This document shows, piece after piece, positions 47,142 to 57,246 of a DNA stretch of 64,000 nt (positions within the stretch are counted from its first letter, which is position 1; each line of letters starts with the position of its first letter). Source of the DNA: Geitlerinema sp. PCC 7407 (GTDB lineage: Bacteria > Cyanobacteriota > Cyanobacteriia > PCC-7407); the NCBI RefSeq assembly GCF_000317045.1, contig NC_019703.1:1786501-1850500 (forward strand). The letters run 5' to 3'. The notes beneath the pieces were generated by a model. It was given only the letters and a program-made list of their open reading frames with translations, had not been told where the DNA came from and made no database searches. The position numbers and the translations under genes are program-made.

Positions 47142-49976
47142 TCAGCTCTGTGGGCGATCGCCGTACCGCAGCAGCGCCTCGATCGCGTCCAGGCGATTTT
47201 GCCACACCGTCACCTGGTAGCCGTTTTGCAGCTTGTGCAGGTGCATCCAGCTTGGGAACTTTGCCTGAAAGCGGCTCAGGGCCGCTTTGGCAGCGGCAAC
47301 TTCAGCACTTGAGGGCGTCTCTTGGAGAGCGGCGATCGCCCCTCGCAGCTCCTCAGCCTGGGTGCGCAGCTCCGTCAGCTCCGGCTCGCGCAGCCAAAGC
47401 TGCTCCTGGCCCAGCAAAAAGCTCCACTCCCGCTGCAGGGCATCAAAGCGTTCGAGAGCGGCGCCGTAGGGCTGACGCTGGGGCAGCAGATCAGAGTTGC
47501 CCTGGGTCCGACTAAAGATGCCCTGGAGGGCCTCATCGAGATTTTCTGCCGCAAAGAGGGCGTAGCCCGCCGCTGCCTCATCTCGCAGCAGCTGGATTTG
47601 GTCGAGGGTGACTGCCGTGGGCAAGTTCAGCAGCCGAATCCCCGGCAAAATCAGCGCAGAGCCCAGATTTTCGGCCCCGAGCCAGGGCGTCGCCAAGCGC
47701 TCAAAGCGATTGGTATCCAGGGCATAAGTCATCGGGACCACCCAGTCGATATCGCCCCGCTTCGCCCAGGTTTCCCAGTGCTGCTGGAGCTTTTGGATCC
47801 GCTCGTGCTCCGACAGCGGAAAGACCGCCACTGACAAGATCAAGTCAGGCTTTTGACGCCGGAGCTGCTGGGAAACCTGGGCGACGAAGCTGTCAATTTG
47901 CTGCGTCCGGAACTCGGTCCAGCGCTGCCACAGGGCCTGATCGCGCGGCGAAATCGTCGTCGGGTCCACGCCAGTTAAGGTCTTGAACTGTGCCCGGGCG
48001 GCCTTGCCGTAGCCGTAGCTGCGATTGGCGCTGGGATCTTGGAACGGGTAGCGAATGTAGTCGAGCTGCACGCCGTCCACGTCGTAGCGACTGACAATCT
48101 CGCCCAGAAGACGCGTCAGGTAGCTGCGGACCTCCGGATTCGCCGGGTCCAAAAAGGGTTTGCCCTGACCGGGCGGAATCAAGCTGCCGCGATCGTCGTA
48201 GTTGGCCCAGTCAGGGTTAGCCGCAATCAGCGGCCCCGGATAGCTCGCGGGCAGATTCAGCAGGGCATTGTGCCGCTCATTGCCCGCCGCAAAGGCCCAT
48301 ACCCAGGCGTGCAGCTCCATGTCTCGCTCGTGGGCTAGCTTGACGGCGGCTGCCAGAGGGTCCCATTGACGAGTGAGGGGATTTTGCTGGGGGGCGATCG
48401 CGCTGGGATACACGGGATAGCCCGCGTTCACCGTCTCAAAGAAAACGGTGTTGATGCCAGCATCAGCCAGGCGATCGAACACCTTGCGCAAGCCTGCCTC
48501 GGAGCCGGCTTTGACGATGGTGCCGCGATCGAGCCACAGGGCGCGGACCTCTGGGTGAGCGCGGGGGCGATCGGTGGGGTAGTTGTTCCACAGGAGCTGA
48601 CGGGCGCGCAGCCACTCGCTGCGGGCGGTGGCGTAGTCCTTTTTGGCCACCAGATCCGGGAAGGCTTTGGCGATTCGGCGCGCTTCTTGCAGGACGGCTG
48701 GGCCGGAGCCGTTGAGGGCGACGGCGGTGGGTAAAGCTGCCGCTAGGGTGCCCGCTGGCTCTGGATCGCCGGTGGCTTGGGCTTTGGGGCTGGCGGCAAC
48801 GCTTTCGGGCCGCTCCAGGCTAATGGGGGTGTTGTGAGCGTTGGCTGCTAGCAGGGCGCTTTCGACCCGTCCCAGCAAATTATTGAGCTCCTGGCCCATG
48901 GCGATCGCCTCCAGAGTGGTGATCGGCTGGGAGCCGCGCTGCACCTCCAGGCCGGGGGGCGCTGACTGTTCCGCCGGATCGGTGATCGCCCCTGCGCCCT
49001 GCGCTCCCAGAGTGGTGGGTCGGCTGGGCGGCGCAGAGGGCGAAGGGGAGCGAGGAGCCGGCGCTGTGGCTTGGGCGGTAGGTGCTGGCTGGGGGACTGG
49101 CGTCGCTGCCCTCGAAATGCTGGGCGCTGTGGGGTTTGGCGGTGCGGTGACGGGAGCGGCTGCGGGAGTTGTGGGACGACTGGACGATCCGGCGGCGATG
49201 GGCGGCGTCACAGTCCCGTAGCGGGCGATCGCCGCCTTGAGCCAGGAGCTGTCCATGGCCACGCTGCTGGCGCTCTCTGCGCCCCACGTCCAGCCAAAGA
49301 AGGTCGCGCGGTCGGTGGTGACAACCGCTGGCGGGCGATCGCTCATGGCCCAGGTAGCGGCCGTTTGGCTGGCCAAACCCGTGGGAATCACCACCCCGCC
49401 CACGGCGGCGCGAGCGTTGTCAGTGGAGCTGGCCCAGGCGCTCACGCAGGGCTGGGTCGGGACGCAGTCCACCCGATCGAGCTTGGCGGGCTGGGATAGC
49501 GAAAACGCCCAGTAGCCGCCGAGTGCCAAGCGCAGCTGCTGGCGCACGTCGGGGGCAGACTGGGTGGCCACGGGACCGCTGGCAATCACCCGACCGCCCT
49601 GCTTGACCCAGGCGGCGATCGCCTCACTCTGGGCCGGCGAAAGGCTCTTGAGATTCGGCAAAAACAGCACTTGGACCCCGCCCAGATCCGACAGCTCGTC
49701 GAGATCCTGGAGCTCGAGCACCTGGTAAGGAATCCCGCTGGCCTGGAGGCGCGAGGTGATGCCCAGCCAGATTGACAGGTTCTCGGGGCTGCGAATCACG
49801 GTCAATTCGCTGGACTGGGCGATCGCGGGCATGATTCCTGTGCTGACACCCACAAGGAGGCCTGCCACGGCTCCTGTGACGGCCCGATAGACGGCGGCCA
49901 GTGGCGATCGCCCTAGAGCGGGACTTTTCACCCCCGAGCGGCCAGCCGCAGAGGCCTCAACGAAGAAATCACGCAT
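47142..49976 (-). CDS. GHL10-type glycoside hydrolase (DUF187), exported
   Basis: About 944 residues. Signal segment (VYRAVTGAVAGLLVGVSTGIMPAIAQ), an N-terminal domain with a glutamine-amidotransferase-like look (VQVLFLPNLKSLSPAQSEAI), a long Ala/Pro/Thr-rich linker (~265-330), then a GHL10 (beta/alpha) barrel from ~480: RALWLDRGTIVKAGSEAGL, AGINTVFFETVNAGYPVYPS, HAWVWAFAAGN, VDGVQLDYIRYPF, WVVPMTYALD. A helical C-terminus follows. Expected to act outside the cytoplasm on polysaccharide; substrate unknown. The ATG at 49976 has AGGAG 10 nt upstream; the frame runs on to 50054. Confidence 0.88.
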   Translation of the reverse strand: MRDFFVEASAAGRSGVKSPALGRSPLAAVYRAVTGAVAGLLVGVSTGIMPAIAQSSELTVIRSPENLSIWLGITSRLQASGIPYQVLELQDLDELSDLGGVQVLFLPNLKSLSPAQSEAIAAWVKQGGRVIASGPVATQSAPDVRQQLRLALGGYWAFSLSQPAKLDRVDCVPTQPCVSAWASSTDNARAAVGGVVIPTGLASQTAATWAMSDRPPAVVTTDRATFFGWTWGAESASSVAMDSSWLKAAIARYGTVTPPIAAGSSSRPTTPAAAPVTAPPNPTAPSISRAATPVPQPAPTAQATAPAPRSPSPSAPPSRPTTLGAQGAGAITDPAEQSAPPGLEVQRGSQPITTLEAIAMGQELNNLLGRVESALLAANAHNTPISLERPESVAASPKAQATGDPEPAGTLAAALPTAVALNGSGPAVLQEARRIAKAFPDLVAKKDYATARSEWLRARQLLWNNYPTDRPRAHPEVRALWLDRGTIVKAGSEAGLRKVFDRLADAGINTVFFETVNAGYPVYPSAIAPQQNPLTRQWDPLAAAVKLAHERDMELHAWVWAFAAGNERHNALLNLPASYPGPLIAANPDWANYDDRGSLIPPGQGKPFLDPANPEVRSYLTRLLGEIVSRYDVDGVQLDYIRYPFQDPSANRSYGYGKAARAQFKTLTGVDPTTISPRDQALWQRWTEFRTQQIDSFVAQVSQQLRRQKPDLILSVAVFPLSEHERIQKLQQHWETWAKRGDIDWVVPMTYALDTNRFERLATPWLGAENLGSALILPGIRLLNLPTAVTLDQIQLLRDEAAAGYALFAAENLDEALQGIFSRTQGNSDLLPQRQPYGAALERFDALQREWSFLLGQEQLWLREPELTELRTQAEELRGAIAALQETPSSAEVAAAKAALSRFQAKFPSWMHLHKLQNGYQVTVWQNRLDAIEALLRYGDRPQS

Positions 49977-50225
49977 GAAACATGGGCTCCTGACATCACA
50001 ACGAAAGGTCAGCTCGATTGCCGTGAAAAAGCTGTCCGCCATTGGCGATATCACCCAGACTCGGGTGACGCCTCAATGACTGTTTTGTCTCGTCAAGCAC
50101 CCCAAAGGCCCCCTGGGAGCTGTTTGGCTCAGCGGGGGTACCAGTCCTCAAAACCCGCCGTCGATCCTATGTCCCCGACGGGTCTCCGAAAACCGCGATG
50201 CGCCGCCCAGGACCCGCGATCGCTC

Positions 50226-53018
50226 CTAGTCGATCGCCTCGCTGACTGGGAAGCGATCAATCAGCCGAATAGCCTGATACGCGTTGCGGCGCATTGCCTC
50301 CGGCAGATGGGGCACGTGGGGCAGCTGGGACAAGAAGTCCAGGGTGCGGCGCAGCACCCGCACCACGTCCCCTTCATCCAGGCTGGTGTTGTTGCACAGC
50401 TCCACCCAGTCTGCTTCCAGGGCCCACTGCTCCACCAGCGAAATGAAGTCTTCCTCTAGCCAGATGGGCATCGCTACCTGATGGCGGCGCTGGAGCTGGA
50501 AGAGCTGGCGACGCAGACCTCGCAGGTCATTGAGGGCTTCGTCCACCTCAGGGGACGACGTGTAGCGCGTCCAGATGTCGGGGCGCGAAACCTCCGTCAC
50601 CAGGGCCGCACAGGCCGCCGCAAAGTGATGCGGCTGCAAAGCATCGAAGGAGCCCGACAGCATGGCCATGCCCAGCCACAGCTCGTTGTCGCCCCGAATC
50701 GCCGCGATCGCCTCCCCGATTTCCGTTGGCTTGTAGCCGTGCAGGCAGCCAAAGGCTTGCAGGATGTCGATCAGGCTCAAAAACTCTTCCCAGTGGCGGT
50801 GAGACTGGCGATCGAGCTCTTCCTGGCGCTGATTGATTTCCGATCGCAAGGACGACAGCCGTCGCTGACGCTTCAGGATCGAAGCGCGATTGCGCCACTG
50901 ATGGACCGGATGCGCCTCCAGCTCCTGCTCCAGTTCCGTCGCCCGCTCCAGCTGGCCAGAAACCTCCGGCGCCAGACTCATCAGCGACGGATCGTCAATG
51001 CCAACCGCTAGGCGCTCGCGCAGCAGCTCACAAATAATTGCTGTTTCCTCGCTGCTGCGGCGCACCTGACCCGGCTTGAGGGGAAGCTCCGGCGGCAGGA
51101 CCAGATCATCCACGATCGCCAAGCGGGGAATCTCGCCATAGAGCGCCACCACATCCCCCGTGGTCACCACGTACCAGCGGTTGTCCTCGCCCAGGCACAC
51201 CAGGTAGGGAAACTGGCCAGAGCCGTGGACCTTGGTCACCAAGACCGCGGGCAGGGGCGCAGCCTTGCCCTTGATGCTTAAAATAGTGCCCGCCACCGCG
51301 AACTTCAGCGCCTCGACCATGCCCTTGGTCCGTACCTCCTCGGCCTGCTGCTGCAAGATCTTGAGCAAGCGGCGCTCTTCCTTCAGGCGCTGACTGAGCT
51401 TTTCGTAGTGGGCCAGGGCATCCCAGTCCACCTCCTCTATCTGGGCCTCGAGCTGCTCGTACTCCGCCTCCAAGTCGGCGATCGCCCGCTGCTGGGGCTG
51501 CAAATAGAGCGTCGAGAGATACTGGCCAAAACTTCGCTCGACAAGCTCCCTGGCTTCATCAACGGAGTGGGTTTGCAGCAGATTGAGCACCATGCCGTAG
51601 CTGGGCGTAAACTGACTGACCAGCGGGTCGGCCTGGGCCGTCGCCAGGTAGGAAGCCTCCCGCGCCCCCTCAAAGGGCGTCTGGGCCGTCACCACATAGC
51701 CCATGGTGTCCATGCCGCGCCGGCCTGCGCGCCCCGCCATCTGCAAAAACTCTGACGGATTGAGCAGCCGGTGACCGCGATCGGTCCGCTTGCTGAGGCT
51801 AGAAATCACCGTGGTCCGGGCGGGCATGTTGATGCCAGCGGCCAGCGTCTCGGTCGCAAACACCACCTTCACCAAGCCCTGCTGGAACAGCTCCTCCACA
51901 AAGGCCTTCCAGGCTGGCAGCAGGCCCGCGTGGTGCGACGCAACGCCGCGATAGAGCGGCTCGATCTGGGAAACTCGCCCCACTTCTGGGTTGCGGGCCA
52001 AAAAGGCATCGACCTGCTCCCGCAGCTGTCGGGCCTCCTCAGGGGTGACCAGGGCCATGTCGCCGAGTGCCTCGACTGCGCGATCGCACCCCCGCCGGCT
52101 GAAGATGAAATAAATCGCCGGCAGCATGTCGCGCTCCTGGAGCTGCCCAACCACGGTGGTCACGCCAGGACACTCTTCCTGGGGAACCCGCTGATTGCCC
52201 CCCTTGCGCCCGCGACGGGACTTTGCCAGCTGGGGATTGATTTTCTTCTGATTGTTGTCGAGGAGCGGAAACAGCCCCTTGACATTGCTAAAGCCAAACT
52301 GCAGCGGCACCGGCCGAAAGTCTGAATAAATCAGCTCCGTCGGACCGTGCACCCGATGAATCCACTCAGTCAGCTGCTCACTGTTGGCCACCGTGGCCGA
52401 GAGCGCCACAAGCTGGACGTCTGGCGGGCAGTAGATGATCGACTCCTCCCACACCGTCCCGCGCTGGCGATCGTTCATGTAGTGGCACTCATCGAGCACC
52501 ACCGCCTCCACGCCCACCAAGGAAGTTCCCACCTCCCCAATCGGCGTCCCGTAAAGCATGTTACGGAAGATCTCCGTGGTCATCACCAAAATAGGGGCGT
52601 CTCGGTTGATCGAAGCATCGCCGGTCAGCAAGCCGACATTCTCCGCCCCAAACATCTCACGGAAGTCTCGCAGCTTCTGGTTGGACAGGGCCTTGAGCGG
52701 CGTCGTGTAAAATACGCGCCGTCCGCGGCTCAGAGCCCGGTAGATGGCGTATTCCCCAATCAGGGTTTTACCGGAACCCGTGGGGGCACACACCACCACC
52801 GATCGCTCGGCTTCTAGAGCCGCGATCGCCTGTCTCTGGAAACTGTCTAGCTCAAAAGGAAATAAGGTATCTAGGTCAAGCTTCGGCAAAATCGCTTTAA
52901 CACTCAAATGGCTGGAAACGAGAGGAGGACAACGGTTTCGGGAAGATTGCAGCGCTTGGTAGGGGGTGAAGATTCGCGCCAAATACGAGCCGTACTCGCG
53001 CGATCGCCCCTTGGTCAC
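50226..53018 (-). CDS. Ski2/Mtr4-like DEAD/DExH-box RNA helicase
   Basis: 930 residues as read from a GTG at 53018; the true start may be later, since similarity begins near DLDTLFPFELDSFQRQAI. Helicase motifs: CAPTGSGKTLIGEYAI (I), LDECHYMND (DECH, II), ALSATVAN (III), FATETLAAGINMPART and MAGRAGRRGMDTMG (VI). A Mtr4-type insertion with a coiled coil and KOW-like beta region (~500-660) and a DSHCT-type C-terminus follow. The family unwinds structured RNA with ribonucleases; the target in cyanobacteria is not known. Confidence 0.92.
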   Translation of the reverse strand: MTKGRSREYGSYLARIFTPYQALQSSRNRCPPLVSSHLSVKAILPKLDLDTLFPFELDSFQRQAIAALEAERSVVVCAPTGSGKTLIGEYAIYRALSRGRRVFYTTPLKALSNQKLRDFREMFGAENVGLLTGDASINRDAPILVMTTEIFRNMLYGTPIGEVGTSLVGVEAVVLDECHYMNDRQRGTVWEESIIYCPPDVQLVALSATVANSEQLTEWIHRVHGPTELIYSDFRPVPLQFGFSNVKGLFPLLDNNQKKINPQLAKSRRGRKGGNQRVPQEECPGVTTVVGQLQERDMLPAIYFIFSRRGCDRAVEALGDMALVTPEEARQLREQVDAFLARNPEVGRVSQIEPLYRGVASHHAGLLPAWKAFVEELFQQGLVKVVFATETLAAGINMPARTTVISSLSKRTDRGHRLLNPSEFLQMAGRAGRRGMDTMGYVVTAQTPFEGAREASYLATAQADPLVSQFTPSYGMVLNLLQTHSVDEARELVERSFGQYLSTLYLQPQQRAIADLEAEYEQLEAQIEEVDWDALAHYEKLSQRLKEERRLLKILQQQAEEVRTKGMVEALKFAVAGTILSIKGKAAPLPAVLVTKVHGSGQFPYLVCLGEDNRWYVVTTGDVVALYGEIPRLAIVDDLVLPPELPLKPGQVRRSSEETAIICELLRERLAVGIDDPSLMSLAPEVSGQLERATELEQELEAHPVHQWRNRASILKRQRRLSSLRSEINQRQEELDRQSHRHWEEFLSLIDILQAFGCLHGYKPTEIGEAIAAIRGDNELWLGMAMLSGSFDALQPHHFAAACAALVTEVSRPDIWTRYTSSPEVDEALNDLRGLRRQLFQLQRRHQVAMPIWLEEDFISLVEQWALEADWVELCNNTSLDEGDVVRVLRRTLDFLSQLPHVPHLPEAMRRNAYQAIRLIDRFPVSEAID

Positions 53019-53646
53019 TGCGCCGCCCCATCATCAACTCTCAGAAACATGATACTGCGCCCTCCCAGAACCCTACCAAGCGACCTGCCAGCAGCCTGCA
53101 AGACACTCGTCCCCAGCTAGCGAAAACTTGCGAAAGTTACCGAGGAGGTGCGCCGTGAAGCCAGCGTAAGTTGGGCAGGCCCGCAATCGTCAACTTTTCT
53201 GATGAGGCGATACTCTAGAGAAGGTGCCAAGATGAAAGCACGGAGGCGGACTGCTGCCAACCCGCCCTTGGTGGTCCCTCAATTGGTGGCTTAGATCACA
53301 CCGGAGCTAGATGTAATTCGATAAACTTAACGAGTAAGTTCCTCTCTAGAGAGTTGACCTGAATTCTTCTAGTGGAGCGGGTCGTCTACCTCGTATAACT
53401 CCCGTGGTTAGCCATCTTTGGCGATCGGTAACTTGTTAACTTTTGCATCACTCAAGCGTCTTTACCCCTTCTCTCTCTATCAGTCCCGGATAGTTTTCTA
53501 GGCAACACAGACACCTACCAATCGCCCCTCCCAAGCTATACCCGGAGCCTTGGCTGAGCGGCGACTTCGAAGTGAGCCCCGATCATCCCTTGTCGAGTGG
53601 GCCGCTTCCCAAACTCATTCCATGTACGAATAGCGAGGTTTCTGTT
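53019..53646. other. 628-bp gap, no gene recognised
   Basis: Divergent region between the helicase and the universal stress protein. No open frame with family features, tRNA or riboswitch was recognised. CTCTCTAGAGAG (53342-53353) is a perfect 12-bp palindrome, and TTGACC and TATAAC occur at 53354 and 53394, too far apart to be one promoter. A long leader or small RNA cannot be excluded. Confidence 0.5.
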
Positions 53647-54336
53647 GTGAATCTCATGACGATGCTCGTGCGTTTGCAGAACGCGATGGGACGTATGGAT
53701 TTGGCCAAGCAGATGGTGCTGCTGCCCGGCCGATCGGATCGCCCATCGTCTTTGCCGAGCACCACTAACCTGGTTGTCGGATACGACAGCTCTCCCCGCA
53801 GCCAGACGGCTTTGGACCTAACCCTTTGGATCGCGCATCAAACTCGCCTCGCTACTTCTGAGTCTTTGACGGTGCAGGTTGTGTACGTCATCGACCCTAC
53901 CCCCAAGCGCCAAAAGACCCCAGCCTCGGCGGCAGAGCTGATCAAGGTCAATGGAGCTGCGAAGGCCGCTCGTCGAGCGGCGGTAGGCGCTTCAGCAGGC
54001 GCTGCGATCGCCTCTGCCAAGGGCTCCCCCCTCCCCTTTCTGACGCATCCTGAACTCCCCGTCGGTCAAGCGGAGCAGTTTGAGCACGCCGATCGCATTT
54101 TGTGGCAAGCTCGCTGCATGGCCGACGAATGGAGAGGCTCTCTCAAGACCCATCTTCGCTTTGGCTCGGTGGCCCAAGAGCTGCGGCAGGTTGTGGAGTC
54201 GGAAGGTGCCACGCTGCTGGTGATGGGTTGCCCTACCCGCGAACATCCCATGATCAAGGCCCTTGGCAAGAATTTCCCCTGTCCTGTGCTGGGAGTGCCC
54301 CACAGCCTACTCCATCCCGAGATGGAGGGCCGCTAG
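53647..54336 (+). CDS. Universal stress protein (UspA) family
   Basis: 229 residues from a GTG at 53647 with GAGG 8 nt upstream; another in-frame GTG at 53572 and an ATG at 53656 are alternatives. Usp fold: NLVVGYDSSPRSQTALDLTLWIA at the start of the domain, LTVQVVYVIDP, HLRFGSVAQELRQVVE, TLLVMGCPTREHPMIKALG and CPVLGVPHS. The glycine-rich ATP motif is not clear here (MGCPTREHP), so nucleotide binding is doubtful. A large insertion rich in Ala/Lys (~95-150) follows the second strand. Confidence 0.8.
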   Translation: MNLMTMLVRLQNAMGRMDLAKQMVLLPGRSDRPSSLPSTTNLVVGYDSSPRSQTALDLTLWIAHQTRLATSESLTVQVVYVIDPTPKRQKTPASAAELIKVNGAAKAARRAAVGASAGAAIASAKGSPLPFLTHPELPVGQAEQFEHADRILWQARCMADEWRGSLKTHLRFGSVAQELRQVVESEGATLLVMGCPTREHPMIKALGKNFPCPVLGVPHSLLHPEMEGR

Positions 54337-54345
54337 ACTCAGCTG

Positions 54346-54373
54346 AAGTGTTTGGAAATACTTCTAAACACTT
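54346..54373. repeat. Hairpin and reiterated 10-mers after the universal stress gene
   Basis: AAGTGTTT (54346-54353) and AAACACTT (54366-54373) are perfect inverted repeats. Variants of the same unit (AAACACTTTA, GAACACTTCG) recur up to ~54420. Confidence 0.4.
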
Positions 54374-54450
54374 TAGGACATCTTGAGATATTTCGAAACA
54401 ATTTAGAACACTTCGAGACTTGGCCGCGCCCGCCGCGAGCTAAAGCACTC

Positions 54451-54483
54451 AATCCCGAGAGATAGGCAATATCTCTCGGGATT
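54451..54483. terminator. Strong hairpin between the universal stress and TPR genes
   Basis: AATCCCGAGAGAT (54451-54463) pairs over 13 bp with ATCTCTCGGGATT (54471-54483) around the loop AGGCAAT, followed on the plus strand by TTGG. Sits between convergent stops (54336 and 54542), so it may act on both strands. Confidence 0.7.
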
Positions 54484-54541
54484 TTGGTGTTGGGCCTTGG
54501 GACTCTGGCAGGGAGCGAAGGCTGGGACAGGCAGCGACGGC

Positions 54542-56962
54542 CTAGAGGCGGGGCAGCAGCTCTGGCAGCAGATGCCCCGGCAGCTTGCTGAGGGCTTGAT
54601 TTTGTCCTTCGAGGCCCTGCTCAGCGTAGAAAGCGCGAACGGTTTGGATGACGTAGTTGAGGGCGGTTTGGTACTGGTCTGGTTTTTGCTGCCAGCCCTG
54701 GAGGGCGTGGAGATGGTTCTCTAGAGCGCTTGTGAGGTGCTGGGCTTGGGTGGTTTTGTCGAGGGGCTGTCGGGGGTGGGTGGCGAGCTGGTAGTGGGCG
54801 AGGCCGAGGTTGTTGTGGGTGGCGAGGGGGTCAAAGGTGAGCAGTGCGCTCTGGTTGAGGGCGGCGAGGTACTGGGCGGCGGTGAGGGCGGCTTCGTAGG
54901 CGGCGATCGCCTGTCGGTAGTAGCGCTTTTGGGTGTCGGGCTGATCCTTGGCGTGGTTGGCCAGGTGCCAGTAAGCGGTGCCGAGATTGTTCTGGGTGGC
55001 GGCGTAGGCGGTGGGCGTTTGGTCCAGGGTGCGGTGGCGCAGGGCAACCTGGTAGGCGGTGACCGCCTCGGCCAGCCACGTGATGGGGTCTTCGTACTGG
55101 GCCAGGTTCCAGTAGGCCGTCCCCAGGTTGTTTTGAATCATGGCGTGGTTGAGGGGCTGCTCGCTGGCGTCGTAGTGCTGCAGCGCCTCTCGATAAGCGG
55201 CGATCGCCCGGTGAAGGTTTTGGCCGGGCTGCTCATGCTGGGCGAGGTTCCAGTGGGCGGTGCCGAGGTTATTTTGGGTGGCGGCGTACTTGAGTGGGTC
55301 GTCGGCCGCTTGGCGATATTCCAGGGCGACTTGGTAGGCCTGAATTGACTTGCGCAGATTGACGGCGGCATTTTGCCAGCGGGCCAGCTCGCCATAAACG
55401 GCACCCAGATTGTTCTGGATGCGGGCATAAACCTGAGGCTGCTGGGCGAAGTCCACTTGCAGCAGGGCGATTTCGTAGGCCATGATGCCCTGCTGCAAAC
55501 AGGTGATGCGCTCCTCAGGAGCCGACAGGAGCCGCGCATACATCCACTGAAAGTTGCCCAGGTCGTTGAGCAGGTCGGGCAGCAGCGGATCAAAGTCGGG
55601 CGTGACGCCCGTTTCGAGGATCTTGAGAGTTTGCTGGTAAGCCTGAATGGCCAAGTCAAGAACCGGACGGCTGCTGTCTCCCTGCTCAATGCGATCGCGA
55701 TAGAAATAGCACAGGTTCAGATAGGCCGAGACGACCGTGAGAGGCGATGCTTGCTGCTGGAGCAGCTCCCGGATGTGGCGAACCAGCGACTGGCTTTCGG
55801 GGAGGGAGTCTGCCAAATCCAGAGCGATCGCCGCTGTCTCGTCCGCCGCCTCGGCGGGAGCCGCCACACCGTCGGCAGTGGTCGCGATCGCCGCGCTCTG
55901 GGCAGCCGCAGCATCCTGGGCAACGGCGATCCAGTCCGCTTCGTCGATGCAGCAGTCTGTGGCGGGAGACTCTTCGGCACCGGCAGCCCGGGCCGGAGCG
56001 ATCGCTTCGGCCTCGGTGGCCCCCGGGGTCTCCGGTAATGCGCTGGGAGGCAGCAGGCGATCGCTGCTGGGGGCCTCGGCGGTCTCTGGATCTTCAGTGA
56101 CCACCCGCACGGAGGTGGCTTCAACCTCCCGCAGGATGGCCGTCTCAGTTCCCCGCAGCGTGGCTAAATCTTGATTTAACAGGGTCAGCAGGCGATCGCG
56201 CTCGGTCGAAATCCTCTCCAGCTGAGCGGCCTTGGGCAGCCTGCCAGGACCGTGGAGCCCCCGCCGACCGCTGGACCCCTGCGGCCCTTTGGGAAAATGA
56301 CTGTCCGGCTCGATGTCCCCATTGCCTGGGCTACCGGGAGAGCCGAGGGGTCGGGGGCGCCCCTTGCGGGGCGATCGCCGCATGGGATTGACTGGCATCG
56401 GCTCCCCAGCAAACTCAAACACCCCACTGCGCCAGCGCCAAAACTCCGGCGAAGTCTGCTGAATCAGGCGTAGCCAAGGCTTGGGAACCCAGATCAAAAC
56501 GCTTGACTCCAGCCCAGAAAGCGTTTGGCCAACCCCCTGGAGATAGCTCAAAAACAGCCGCTGAATCGCGATCGGCTGTCGCGTCAGCTGCTCCACCCCC
56601 AAAATCTGAAAACACGGCGGCGGCGAACCCTGCTCCTGGCGCAAGACAGCGGCATGTTGGACCAGCCACTGGCGGATTTGGGCCATGGGGTTTGGGTCAG
56701 CCGGATTGAGGGTCAGGCTGACAAAGCGCCGGTACAGCTCAGCCTCCGGCGGCAGCCCCACTGCAGCGGCCATTTCCGGAGAAAGCGGCCCCGTCAGCTC
56801 CCGGTGCAGCATGACGGCCAGGTGGTTGCGCAGCTGCAAGTCGTCGCATACGGCGATCAGCAACTGTCGGCGCAGATTGAGGGTCAAGGTCAGCTTGAGG
56901 TGTTGATAGACCTGATGATTGAAATCAGAGACCGTTGGAGCCAGTGCATCCCGTCGAGTCAT
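54542..56962 (-). CDS. TPR-repeat protein
   Basis: 806 residues from the ATG at 56962. Residues ~1-190 form a conserved N-terminal domain (NLRRQLLIAVCDDLQLRNHL, VLIWVPKPWLRLI) that looks like the ATP-lacking module seen before TPRs in cyanobacteria; a charged, Pro/Gly-rich linker (~195-245), an Ala/Glu-rich stretch (~285-390), then about eight TPR units of 40-50 residues with the recurring core TQNNLGTAYWNLAQ / IQNNLGAVYGELA. A scaffold for protein contacts; partners unknown. The TPR units are near-repeats also at the DNA level. Confidence 0.85.
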   Translation of the reverse strand: MTRRDALAPTVSDFNHQVYQHLKLTLTLNLRRQLLIAVCDDLQLRNHLAVMLHRELTGPLSPEMAAAVGLPPEAELYRRFVSLTLNPADPNPMAQIRQWLVQHAAVLRQEQGSPPPCFQILGVEQLTRQPIAIQRLFLSYLQGVGQTLSGLESSVLIWVPKPWLRLIQQTSPEFWRWRSGVFEFAGEPMPVNPMRRSPRKGRPRPLGSPGSPGNGDIEPDSHFPKGPQGSSGRRGLHGPGRLPKAAQLERISTERDRLLTLLNQDLATLRGTETAILREVEATSVRVVTEDPETAEAPSSDRLLPPSALPETPGATEAEAIAPARAAGAEESPATDCCIDEADWIAVAQDAAAAQSAAIATTADGVAAPAEAADETAAIALDLADSLPESQSLVRHIRELLQQQASPLTVVSAYLNLCYFYRDRIEQGDSSRPVLDLAIQAYQQTLKILETGVTPDFDPLLPDLLNDLGNFQWMYARLLSAPEERITCLQQGIMAYEIALLQVDFAQQPQVYARIQNNLGAVYGELARWQNAAVNLRKSIQAYQVALEYRQAADDPLKYAATQNNLGTAHWNLAQHEQPGQNLHRAIAAYREALQHYDASEQPLNHAMIQNNLGTAYWNLAQYEDPITWLAEAVTAYQVALRHRTLDQTPTAYAATQNNLGTAYWHLANHAKDQPDTQKRYYRQAIAAYEAALTAAQYLAALNQSALLTFDPLATHNNLGLAHYQLATHPRQPLDKTTQAQHLTSALENHLHALQGWQQKPDQYQTALNYVIQTVRAFYAEQGLEGQNQALSKLPGHLLPELLPRL

Positions 56963-57159
56963 AGGTGCAAACGAAGTAGCGGGGGAACTACCCAAAGCCC
57001 TCGGGGGCGATCGCAGGCGTCGTGGTGGGTAATGTATTGTTCGCTGCGACCTCCGACGGGTCAGGACAGCCCCACGGTTGTTCGGAAGGCGATCGCCTGC
57101 TGGCCATTCCCCACCCCTGCTGATAACTCTGGGAAATTTGGGCTGGCTCTAACGAAGCA

Positions 57160-57192
57160 AAAGCCAGGCTAGGGTTTCCCCGGCCTGGCTTT
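57160..57192 (-). terminator. Terminator of psb34
   Basis: AAAGCCAGGC (57160-57169) pairs with GCCTGGCTTT (57183-57192), 13-nt loop. On the minus strand the stem ends in TTTTGCTT. It begins 55 bp past the psb34 stop. Confidence 0.7.
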
Positions 57193-57246
57193 CTGTGATG
57201 AATTTCACGAAATTCTTAAAAAATTCAGAATTCTTTAAGGTGATTC

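Noticed and set aside
54737-55348. 203-residue plus-strand frame opposite the TPR gene
   Set aside because: Gly/Val-rich antisense shadow of the TPR repeats.
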